From Bacteroidales bacterium (GTDB lineage: Bacteria; Bacteroidota; Bacteroidia; Bacteroidales; GCA-2748055), in assembly GCA_029934875.1 (NCBI GenBank), contig JAOZLK010000249.1, positions 1 through 6,748 of the forward strand: a stretch of 6,748 bases of DNA, in the 5' to 3' direction. The notes under the pieces were generated by a model. It was not told the origin of the DNA. It did not search any database and saw only the letters and a program-made list of their open reading frames with translations. A program made the position numbers and the translations under genes. Of the stretch, positions 1-6,748 are shown in pieces (the first letter of the stretch is position 1; every line of letters starts with the position of its first letter).

Positions 1-2333
1 GAAAAAGCAACACAGTTTACACCCTTGCTTTCTAAATGTTCTCTGATGCCCCTGGCGTCATCCAGTACCGCCACCTGTTCCGAAGGTATTTTTAACTGCT
101 TTTCGGTAAATACATCGAAGGATTGTTCATTGGAAGTCAGTTGCCTGCCGGCTGCATCTTCCACGGTCACCTTCACCACGTATGTGCCCTGCATATTTTG
201 AGTATTCAGGACTTCATTGTAAAGTTGAGATACACCATTTTTCAGCTGGCCTGTAAAGGTTTTAGAGTGTACTTCTCTTCCATTTTCCCTTTCAATTCCA
301 AGCCTCACATTTACCCTGCTATCGGCAAATTCATTGATCCCTGTGATTTGGATTGTCCCGCCTTTTTGAGCATGCATATTACGGGGCAGGACGCGAATGG
401 ATACAATCTGAGGCTGGTTGGCTTCCCTGGTCATCTCGTAGGCATGGGTTTTGGGATTTCTCCACAAATCAAGTATCGATGCACCCAGGATCCAGTCACC
501 ATCTGTCAGGGCATGGATACAATAACCACTGATGTCGGGATTCGCACGCGTCGCTTCTATCATTCGCTTATTGGCGATACCATGTATCTTTTGCTCTTCA
601 AGACAATACTTTTGCAGATCGGGATACACCTTATCAAAACCTGTTAGCTTAAAAGCTCCGCGCAATTGTTCTTCCAGCCGGTGGTGTGATACTGCAGCCG
701 GTACAAGAGGATTAGCTTCCCTGAATGCTTTGTTGTTGGCCACGATGTCGGGCCAGCTGGCGTATCCCAGCTCCGACAGAAAGGACATTAAACCGGGCTG
801 TACATTGCGCCCAGGCATTCTCAGCCCCTTAAGCCCCATTGCTTCCTGCTCTTCCAGGGTTTTTCCGATGATCAGGCAACGGTCATAATGCACCTGGTTT
901 ACCTGGCCACCGGTATAGGTGTGAATATCATTGATCCGCAAAGGATTATCCTGATAAGGAAGATACATATTTGCTCCTTTTGTGCCGCCCGACTCATCAA
1001 GGATCAGCCGGCTGGGATCCAATTCCTGAGCCAGTACAGACATGGAATGCATCATCTGCTGCAATACAGGACGGTTGGCTTCATTAAACAATTCCCACTG
1101 CACCACACAGGTCCTGTTCCGGTCGCGCAAAATCGATTCGCGTAGCTCCAGTTCCACCCATTTGGCCAGGTAGGGTGTCGACACCGGGCGGTGCATGCAT
1201 TCCACCACAAGACTACCGACCGTCATCATGCCGATACTGTCGCACAGGTCCAGCCACATCTTTGGAGGAGGCTTTCGCCAGGGACGGATCATATTAAAAC
1301 CAGCCTCTTTGGCCAGCAAAATCTCTTTGATGGCCATCTCTTTGCTGTCGGGGTAGGCAATGCGTGTGGGGTATAAACCTTCAAAGAAGGTGGCCTTCAG
1401 GTAAACAGGCCCATCATTCAAATAGAACCTGTTGTCCCGGATGGTAAACTCCCGCATCCCGAATTTGTGATCCCAGGAATCTGATAGCTCTCCATCATAG
1501 TTCACCTCCACACTGGCCCGGTACAGGCTTGGCTTGTCCAAACTCCAGTATTGTGCCTGTGGGATCTCAACTATCCACTGCTCCTTATTTGAGCCCGGGG
1601 AAAGCTCCAGTTCTAACCTTTTCTGTGCCACGGTTTCCCCGTCGGGAGATGTAATCCTCAAACTAAGATCTGCCGTGGTGGTATGGATGGCATTGCTTTT
1701 TATATCCAGTGTAAAACCCGCTGTCTTTTTTCTTATATCTGTTTCGATAAAGACATCATCTATGCCGACCAGACCGGTAGCACTTACGCTGACAGCTTGC
1801 CAGATTCCACCGGCTATGCCGCCTCGCCACTGCGGTGTTTCCTGTCGCCCCATATTGTCCACCACTTTATCCGTCAGTATAATGGGTCCGACCACACGCA
1901 TGGTCAGCACATTCTCCTCCCCGAATTTCACCGACCTGTCAATTCTAAAACTAAAGGGTGTAAATCCACCTTCGTGATAATCGATCACATGGTTATTTAT
2001 CCACAGCTCTGCCTTATAATTGACTGCGTCAAAATTGACATATACCAACTTTCCTTCCCAGCTGGCGGGGATTGTGAATTTTTTACGGTAGTAGGCTACG
2101 CCTTCATAATCCTGCTCTATCTCTTCCCAGCAGGAAGGAATGGTAATAGCTCGTTTTCCAGTATGCCGCTCAAAGCCCCGGTCAGTATGCAAGCTTTGAG
2201 AACGTCCTTCATTATGAGGATCGAATATGATTTCCCATGGCCCGTCGAGGCTGAATTCTGTTTTTATTCCCTGTGCACTTACAGATAAAGCGAAACAGAA
2301 CAAAAGTGCTGATAGTGCTGGCTTCAATCTCAT
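1..2333 (-). CDS. Glycoside hydrolase family 2-type enzyme, exported; 3' end outside window
   Basis: Reading the minus strand from the ATG at 2333-2331 gives 777 uninterrupted codons to the window edge; the stop lies beyond it. Residues 1-20 form a signal peptide (MRLKPALSALLFCFALSVSA, then QG). About 25-185 is a GH2 N-terminal jelly-roll (LDGPWE, IPSCWEE, GVAYYRKKF, VNFDAVNYKAELWINN, GGIAGGIWQAV), 188-295 the Ig-like sandwich, and 296-625 a TIM barrel opening with FGMREFTIRDNRFYLNDGPVYL (split here: FGMREFTIRD, then NRFYLNDGPVYL). The probable acid/base is Glu418 in WELFNEANRP and the probable nucleophile Glu521 in FLSELGYASW. About 640-745 is a further beta-sandwich, followed by the start of another domain (VAVLDDARGIREHLESKG). 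Family members are retaining exo-glycosidases (beta-galactosidase, beta-glucuronidase, beta-mannosidase and others); specificity cannot be assigned. The usual GH2 His-x-Pro segment is replaced by RPWRKPPPKMW (350-360). It overlaps the sulfatase gene by 4 bp, suggesting a joint role on a sulfated glycan. The GH2 fold is near certain; the substrate is unknown. Confidence 0.93.
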   Translation of the reverse strand, partial: MRLKPALSALLFCFALSVSAQGIKTEFSLDGPWEIIFDPHNEGRSQSLHTDRGFERHTGKRAITIPSCWEEIEQDYEGVAYYRKKFTIPASWEGKLVYVNFDAVNYKAELWINNHVIDYHEGGFTPFSFRIDRSVKFGEENVLTMRVVGPIILTDKVVDNMGRQETPQWRGGIAGGIWQAVSVSATGLVGIDDVFIETDIRKKTAGFTLDIKSNAIHTTTADLSLRITSPDGETVAQKRLELELSPGSNKEQWIVEIPQAQYWSLDKPSLYRASVEVNYDGELSDSWDHKFGMREFTIRDNRFYLNDGPVYLKATFFEGLYPTRIAYPDSKEMAIKEILLAKEAGFNMIRPWRKPPPKMWLDLCDSIGMMTVGSLVVECMHRPVSTPYLAKWVELELRESILRDRNRTCVVQWELFNEANRPVLQQMMHSMSVLAQELDPSRLILDESGGTKGANMYLPYQDNPLRINDIHTYTGGQVNQVHYDRCLIIGKTLEEQEAMGLKGLRMPGRNVQPGLMSFLSELGYASWPDIVANNKAFREANPLVPAAVSHHRLEEQLRGAFKLTGFDKVYPDLQKYCLEEQKIHGIANKRMIEATRANPDISGYCIHALTDGDWILGASILDLWRNPKTHAYEMTREANQPQIVSIRVLPRNMHAQKGGTIQITGINEFADSRVNVRLGIERENGREVHSKTFTGQLKNGVSQLYNEVLNTQNMQGTYVVKVTVEDAAGRQLTSNEQSFDVFTEKQLKIPSEQVAVLDDARGIREHLESKGVNCVAF
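2330..2333 (-). promoter_or_regulatory. ATGA stop/start overlap coupling sulfatase and GH2 genes
   Basis: On the minus strand the GH2 ATG (2333-2331) shares bases with the sulfatase TGA (2332-2330). No purine-rich Shine-Dalgarno sequence stands out just upstream; the preceding bases encode the sulfatase tail KILKMIRK. Such overlaps usually mean translational coupling by re-initiating ribosomes. The start is supported by the signal peptide that follows immediately. Coupling itself is inferred. Confidence 0.8.
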
Positions 2334-3937
2334 TTTCTGATCATCTTTAAGATTTTATTCTTTAAATCCTTCTTTGATTCAAGGTAGGCTTCCTCCTTAG
2401 CTAAATTAATCCATTCATTGGGATCATTATCAAGCTTATATAATTCTTCCTGTCCATCGGGATACATAATGAAGCGATAGTTCTTCGTCCGGTATGAAAA
2501 TGTTTGCTTTGCAAGCTCGTAATCCACCACATCGGTGGCAATGGCAGTTAAGGCGCCGTCAGGTCCCTCCCAGTGATCAGGATCAGGATCTTCCATGAAG
2601 GGTTTTAAACTGAATCCACCCAGGGGAAAGCCTGAACTGTTTTTTACATTGTCTCCAGCCAGAGAGCAAATATCTGTTAATGTAGGGTATATATCAACGA
2701 GCGATACCGGATGATCAATGATAGTACCGGGCTTCATTCCCGGAGCTTTCAATATAAATGGGATACGGGTGCTGTTACTCCAGGGCGAGTTTTTAAACAG
2801 GTACTGCTTTTGTCCCATTTGCCAGCCATGATCACTGGTCAGTATCACAATCGTATTCTCCTTAAACCTGCTGCCGTTCAGTGCATCGAGTACAAGCCCG
2901 ACCTGTTCGTCCACAAATGCCACACAGGCCAGGTAAGCTTGCAGAAAATGCTTCAGACCCTCCTCTTCATTGCCATTGTACGATGCTGTTAACATTTTTG
3001 AATATGCCCGTCCTTTTGAAGTATTGGTGTACCACTTATCATCTTCAGTACGTGCAAGAGGATAATTTTCATGGTAGTAGGTGTCGTTCACATCACCCTC
3101 CCTTATTACTTGCAGTTGAAGATTCTCCAAAGGAAACATATCAAAAAACCTGAGGGGAGCATACAGAGGGGTGTGTGGCCGAACAAAGCCCACTCCCATA
3201 AAAAATGGTCGATCGCCACTTCCGGCATCCATAGCCCTGATTTTATTTACAGCCCACTCTGCATGCAGTTCATCGGGTGTTAAATCCCTGTTATCTTCGT
3301 CCACATACTTAAAAGGAAGTCCTTCTCTCCCGGAATACACCCAGCCGGGGTTTTCACCTTTCACATCACCTGCAGAAAACTCCGGAACATCTGATAATGG
3401 AGCATAGGATCCGTCAATATCACCGATGCTTCTAAATGGCAAAGGAACCGAAGGGTGCCCCACCTGGCTTTCGCCATTGTATGCAAAAGGCCCGTAATTA
3501 TTTACATCAACGCCCCATTCATCCCAGAGTTCCGGATGCTTTGAATGCAGCAGTTTTCCGCTCCCCAACACATAGTAGCCATTCCCGGAGAAGAGCTCCA
3601 TCAATGTCTTATTGTTTTTATAGAGTGCTTGAGTGGTGGATCGATCTGGACCAAAATTAAGCGATTGGTGCGGATAGACTCCTGTAAACAGACTGTTCCT
3701 GGATGGATTGCAAAGCCCGATGTTGCAGTGTGCATTTGTGAATCTCACACCGGAATGAGCAAGCCTGTCAATGTTCGGGGTATAAGCCTGGGGGTGTCCT
3801 CCAAAACTACCGGGGTAATCGTTCAGATCGTCAATCACGATCAGGATGACATTGGGTTTTTGCCCGGTATTCCTGCATTGTATATCAGCTAATCCTAATA
3901 TGGCAAATGCGGCTATGAATCCAATCTTGTAATGCAT
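2330..3937 (-). CDS. Exported formylglycine-dependent sulfatase, iduronate-2-sulfatase-like
   Basis: A complete 535-residue type I sulfatase, a normal length for the family, which hydrolyses sulfate esters on glycans. Residues 1-20 are a hydrophobic export signal. Metal and active-site elements are all present: Asp36-Asp37 in VIDDLND; Cys76 in CNPSRNSLFTG, the C-x-P-S-R motif whose Cys is oxidised to formylglycine; Arg80; Lys128 and His131 in GSGKLLHS; His255 in GFVRPHTPLYAP; Asp369-His370 in LTSDHGWQMG; and Lys382 in LFKNSPWSNSTRIP. The C-terminal subdomain contains the usual RTKNYRFIMYPDGQEELYKLDNDPNEW region (about 483-509), typical of the iduronate-2-sulfatase-like group (probably SulfAtlas S1_7, from memory). 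Cys21 could be a lipidation site but the preceding DIQ is a poor lipobox. The ATG at 3937 is chosen because the signal peptide follows at once. It lies 21 bp after the GH-A gene and overlaps the GH2 gene. Activity needs a maturation enzyme (FGE or anSME) not encoded here. The sugar and sulfate position are unknown. Confidence 0.95.
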   Translation of the reverse strand: MHYKIGFIAAFAILGLADIQCRNTGQKPNVILIVIDDLNDYPGSFGGHPQAYTPNIDRLAHSGVRFTNAHCNIGLCNPSRNSLFTGVYPHQSLNFGPDRSTTQALYKNNKTLMELFSGNGYYVLGSGKLLHSKHPELWDEWGVDVNNYGPFAYNGESQVGHPSVPLPFRSIGDIDGSYAPLSDVPEFSAGDVKGENPGWVYSGREGLPFKYVDEDNRDLTPDELHAEWAVNKIRAMDAGSGDRPFFMGVGFVRPHTPLYAPLRFFDMFPLENLQLQVIREGDVNDTYYHENYPLARTEDDKWYTNTSKGRAYSKMLTASYNGNEEEGLKHFLQAYLACVAFVDEQVGLVLDALNGSRFKENTIVILTSDHGWQMGQKQYLFKNSPWSNSTRIPFILKAPGMKPGTIIDHPVSLVDIYPTLTDICSLAGDNVKNSSGFPLGGFSLKPFMEDPDPDHWEGPDGALTAIATDVVDYELAKQTFSYRTKNYRFIMYPDGQEELYKLDNDPNEWINLAKEEAYLESKKDLKNKILKMIRK

Positions 3938-3958
3938 GATTCAAAGTGTGGCTTCATT
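3938..3958 (-). other. 21-bp intergenic gap inside the presumed operon
   Basis: The TAA of the GH-A gene (3961-3959) and the ATG of the sulfatase gene (3937-3935) are separated by 21 bp. There is no inverted repeat with a T-run that would make a terminator, and no clear Shine-Dalgarno; the bases just before the ATG are A/T-rich, which is common in Bacteroidota. The gap is too short for an independent promoter, which supports cotranscription. Confidence 0.7.
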
Positions 3959-6748
3959 TTATCTCCTGATAAAAACTGAACCGTAATTGTTGTTCCCCTC
4001 CGTAATTTGCATGGTGTATACACCCGGCTTCAGTGAGGAAATATTGATCACAGAAGTTTGAAAGATGTTTTGCCTCTGGCATATTTTCCCGGCCATATCC
4101 GTGATGGTCAGCGCAGCATTTTTTTCAAAAGCTTCTGCTCCTTCAATATTCAGTATATCCTCTGCCGGATTTGGATAGACCTTTATCTCTTTACTCCCTG
4201 TCTGACGATTTACGGCAGTATTGCCTGCATCATCGTTCAAAGCCATGCGGAGTATGGTAATTGAAAGTGGGGGAAGGCTTGTCTCCACAGAGTGTTCATC
4301 CATTGTTCCCTCGCTGTCCTGCATAAACTCAACATTTGCATCATACTCACTTTTACCCGCAAATACCCATCTTTCAAAGTTCTTGAAGCTGCCTGTATTT
4401 TGAGTCGATACCCGGATGTTTTTGGGAACACTGTTTTTGTTCAGGGCATATACCACCATCAGGCTGTCGTTGTCTGAAATCGTGGAATAGCTAACGATCC
4501 CGGAGCCAGATAATTTGCCAATATAATCCTCTTGTATATGCTTATTGATAGCCGAAAGAATGTCGGCCTGCATGTGGTTCTTGTTGGCTGAGTCGTTTGA
4601 AAAAAGTGTAGCCAGGGGGGAATCACCATCTTCCCCGTTCCATGGGGTGTGGGTACCCCAGTAGAAGGTGTTCTTTACATTGGAGGTGATTATCATCTCC
4701 ATCTGCATTTCGAACAGAACCAGCCCTTTGTAGAGATTAAAAACCTGCGGATCGGGATATCTTCCGCCTGTGATACCGGTCTCAGTTACAAAAATTTCAA
4801 GACCTGGTTTCGAGGATGCCCGGACATATGCCAGGTTATCTGTGATATGCCGTATTAGTTCTTTTCCATAATCCTTCCAGGCATCGTAGCCTTCCGATTC
4901 GCTTCCTCCAAACCAGAGGTACTGATGACAGGTAATAAACTCCACATACTCCGGGCAATAGCGAAGCATCTCATCGTTCCACCTGTTTAACAGGCCGGGA
5001 GCTGTTTTTATGGTCGGGTCAACCTCAAGCATGGCCATGGCCATTCTTTTGTAGTCTGTTTTAAAGGCAGCCTGGGGATAAATATCACTATGGTGGTCCT
5101 GCTCGTTACCCAGCTGCCAGTATTTGATTCCATAGCCCTTTGTAATGTTTGCATAGCGTACCCACTCCCTGGCATAATAGATCAGGGTATCAATGGTGAT
5201 CTCATCATCAGGCTTAAAAACATGCGACATGATGTTGACACAAACCACCGGTTCGGCTCCTATTTTCCGACAGAGTGCGACATATTCGTCAAAACCCAGG
5301 TCTTTTTTGAAAAAACCCTGCTCATCCACAGCCCAATCCCAGCCTCCGGGAGCTCTGCCAGGAACCGCAACACAGGGTTCCGGGCCATCAACAAGGTTGC
5401 TGGGATCTTTTGTCCACAGGTAATTGTTTGAGAGTGCACCGTAAGGAAAACGAAGTGCACCTGCTCCCATCTCAGACAGTGCGGTCTCCATAGATCGATT
5501 GCGTGGACGCTCAATGTCAGAGTCAGTAAGCCAGCATACCACCGCTCCGGCCGGATTCTCGATTCCGGTTTTGTAGGAGTACTCTGCATTTACAGTGAAC
5601 TCCACAGGGGTGTTGTCCACAATGGTGACTTCCATCTGCTCTTTCAACTCAGGATTTCCCCTGGAGGTGGCTGTAACTGTAACCATTCCCACAGCCTTTG
5701 CGGTAAACAGGCCATCCTGGCTTATGGAAGCCAGATCGGGAGCACTGACACTCCAGCTAAGCGTTGTATCAGTGGCATTCTTAGGAAGTACGTTGGTGGT
5801 GAATTGGAGTTGTTCCCCGGCAAACAGGCTGGGAAAGTCTGTGGGCAGGGAGATGTTAATTGACTGAAGGTCTATAAGATCAGTCACATTAAACTGGATG
5901 GTGTCTGCTAATTCGGCATTCACCGGGTTTGCAGCCCATAAGCTGACCATCCCGAGGCTAGTGGCCAAAAGCGTGTCGCCCTTAAGTTGAGCCTGTGCTT
6001 CCGAAGCAGGATCGATGCTAAGGGTATAACTTTCAGTCGTATAGGCAGGAAGTGCCGCTACCGCGATACGGACGGGCCTGTTTATGACAAGGCCAGTGTC
6101 GGAATTCAGAATGGAAAGTCCGGTCATGGGAGCCTGGGCGATATGCTCGTATGCACCTATATCCGGTATGGAACGGGGTGCCTGGCGTACATCATCGGAT
6201 GTGGCACTGCTACCGGCTCTGTCCTTCACCAGGAGACTGTTTTCATCAATGGCATGTGTAAGAACTCCTGAGCCACCATCGGCAAGTGGCTGCAGGGCGA
6301 TGGAATCCACAAAAGCACTCAATGTATCCGCGTCGGAGCTGGAATTAAAAACGGTGTTTTCTCCAAAATCGATATACCCGTCCCAGGCCATGCTGATGAC
6401 ATTGTAATCGATATCCGATTGGGCAGGGAAAACAGTGGCATAATTGGCCCCAATATCCGGGATCCCGTTTGCCGCAACAATATTATTGGTAAACACCTTT
6501 ACCAGTGCATCCGATGAATTTATGTGCAGCCCTTTGCCTTTCGCCGGAGCACTGTTAAATGCGATCGTACTGTTCCTGAGCTCAAGGGTGCCATAAGTGA
6601 TGCACATGGCTCCACCCATGGAATTACCGCCGGTACTATTATTGTGGCTCAGTGTCGAATTGCTGATCACAACTTCGCATAGACTTTCGAGACTGCGTGA
6701 TGCATAAATCCCGGCTCCGAAAGAAGGGCTTTCATTGTATGCCACACA
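3959..6748 (-). CDS. Secreted multidomain GH51-like (clan GH-A) glycoside hydrolase with T9SS sorting domain; 5' end outside window
   Basis: 929 codons are visible and the frame is still open at 6748, so the start and export signal lie outside. Residues 1-202 (Cys encoded at 6748-6746 = 1) look like a parallel beta-helix of the choice-of-anchor Q type: repeated short strands with NSTLSHN, RNSTIAFNS and NNIVAANG turns, closing with PDIGAYE. Two Ig-like domains of the Big_2 type follow (about 208-289 and 294-377; the second has WSVSAPDLASISQDGLFTAKAVG). The catalytic barrel (about 385-735) resembles GH51 enzymes: ALRFPYGALSNNYLW, GFDEYVALCRKIGAEPVVCVN, the acid/base in KYWQLGNEQD (Glu549), a conserved-type CHQY (His608), and the probable nucleophile Glu656 in FVTETG. 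A beta-sandwich ending in LPPLSITILRM follows to about 836, then the T9SS sorting domain. Clan GH-A enzymes are retaining; possible activities include alpha-L-arabinofuranosidase or an endo-enzyme such as an agarase. The family assignment is tentative. It is the first gene visible of a three-gene run that continues with a sulfatase. Confidence 0.9.
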   Translation of the reverse strand, partial: CVAYNESPSFGAGIYASRSLESLCEVVISNSTLSHNNSTGGNSMGGAMCITYGTLELRNSTIAFNSAPAKGKGLHINSSDALVKVFTNNIVAANGIPDIGANYATVFPAQSDIDYNVISMAWDGYIDFGENTVFNSSSDADTLSAFVDSIALQPLADGGSGVLTHAIDENSLLVKDRAGSSATSDDVRQAPRSIPDIGAYEHIAQAPMTGLSILNSDTGLVINRPVRIAVAALPAYTTESYTLSIDPASEAQAQLKGDTLLATSLGMVSLWAANPVNAELADTIQFNVTDLIDLQSINISLPTDFPSLFAGEQLQFTTNVLPKNATDTTLSWSVSAPDLASISQDGLFTAKAVGMVTVTATSRGNPELKEQMEVTIVDNTPVEFTVNAEYSYKTGIENPAGAVVCWLTDSDIERPRNRSMETALSEMGAGALRFPYGALSNNYLWTKDPSNLVDGPEPCVAVPGRAPGGWDWAVDEQGFFKKDLGFDEYVALCRKIGAEPVVCVNIMSHVFKPDDEITIDTLIYYAREWVRYANITKGYGIKYWQLGNEQDHHSDIYPQAAFKTDYKRMAMAMLEVDPTIKTAPGLLNRWNDEMLRYCPEYVEFITCHQYLWFGGSESEGYDAWKDYGKELIRHITDNLAYVRASSKPGLEIFVTETGITGGRYPDPQVFNLYKGLVLFEMQMEMIITSNVKNTFYWGTHTPWNGEDGDSPLATLFSNDSANKNHMQADILSAINKHIQEDYIGKLSGSGIVSYSTISDNDSLMVVYALNKNSVPKNIRVSTQNTGSFKNFERWVFAGKSEYDANVEFMQDSEGTMDEHSVETSLPPLSITILRMALNDDAGNTAVNRQTGSKEIKVYPNPAEDILNIEGAEAFEKNAALTITDMAGKICQRQNIFQTSVINISSLKPGVYTMQITEGNNNYGSVFIRR
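3962..4189 (-). other. Type IX secretion C-terminal sorting domain (part of the GH-A gene)
   Basis: The last 76 residues start with EIKVYPNPAEDILNIEG and continue with LTITDMAGKICQ, INISSLKPGVYTMQI and the basic end SVFIRR. This is the pattern of the Por/T9SS type A sorting domain: the YPNP box, a central D-x-x-G-K strand, the L-x-x-G-x-Y strand, and a terminal beta strand with Arg. Known proteins with it cross the outer membrane through T9SS and are cleaved and attached to the surface or released. It places this enzyme outside the cell and the organism in Bacteroidota. Confidence 0.93.

Noticed and set aside
1683..2288. 201-codon plus-strand ORF and the other plus-strand ORFs across 123-1977
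   Set aside because: They lie antisense to the GH2 frame, which shows clear family motifs over the whole region. Their translations are low-complexity mixtures rich in Cys, His, Ser and Pro, with no recognisable domain.
2711..3892. Plus-strand ORFs of 70-115 codons opposite the sulfatase gene
   Set aside because: They are shadows of a complete sulfatase with all its active-site motifs; they have no domain or start context.
3942..3945. TTTG on the minus strand as a Bacteroidota -33 promoter box before the sulfatase
   Set aside because: It lies only a few bases before the ATG, with no room for a -7 element or transcript start, so it cannot drive the sulfatase gene.
5260..5589. 109-codon minus-strand ORF in another frame, and a similar one at 4237-4431
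   Set aside because: Both lie inside the GH-A frame, which continues through with conserved motifs, so they are frame shadows and not evidence of a frameshift.
6743..6745. GTG at 6745-6743 as start codon of the GH-A protein
   Set aside because: The frame is open upstream to the edge (a Cys codon precedes it). No signal peptide follows, and the sequence begins in the middle of beta-helix coils, so the true start is outside the window.
1..6748. tRNA, rRNA, CRISPR arrays, insertion sequences, long tandem or inverted repeats
   Set aside because: No such structure was seen by eye; almost every base is accounted for by the three protein genes. A computed repeat search was not possible.

Overview
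The window is a piece of a polysaccharide-degradation locus from a member of the Bacteroidota. The main evidence is a C-terminal type IX secretion (T9SS) sorting domain on one protein, which is restricted to that phylum. Weak or absent Shine-Dalgarno sequences, and a carbohydrate-active enzyme packed next to a sulfatase, fit this. The genus cannot be told from the sequence. A free-living aquatic, marine or sediment lineage is plausible but is inference.

All convincing coding sequence is on the minus strand, so transcription runs from the right edge to the left edge. Three genes fill almost the whole window. (1) 6748-3959 is the 3' part of a large secreted multidomain enzyme: a beta-helix-like N-terminal region, two bacterial Ig-like domains, a clan GH-A (GH51-like) catalytic barrel, a beta-sandwich and a T9SS sorting domain. 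Its 5' end lies outside the window. (2) 3937-2330 is a complete exported sulfatase of the formylglycine-dependent type, resembling iduronate-2-sulfatases. (3) 2333-1 is a glycoside hydrolase family 2-type enzyme with a signal peptide. It is open for 777 codons and runs off the left edge, so it has no stop codon in the window and is easily missed by ORF callers that need one.

Genes 1 and 2 are 21 bp apart, and genes 2 and 3 overlap by 4 bp (ATGA). There is no room for a terminator or an independent promoter between them, so they are very probably one operon. The likely logic is that the T9SS-exported GH-A enzyme attacks a polymer outside the cell. The sulfatase then removes sulfate esters, and the GH2 enzyme removes monosaccharides from the desulfated oligosaccharides. 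The substrate is therefore probably a sulfated glycan, but its identity cannot be read from these genes. No SusC/SusD pair, sensor, regulator, transporter, RNA gene, mobile element or CRISPR array is visible.

No radically new system is evident. The points most worth a second look are the domain architecture of the GH-A protein, the divergent active-site motifs in both glycoside hydrolases, and the three-gene combination itself.
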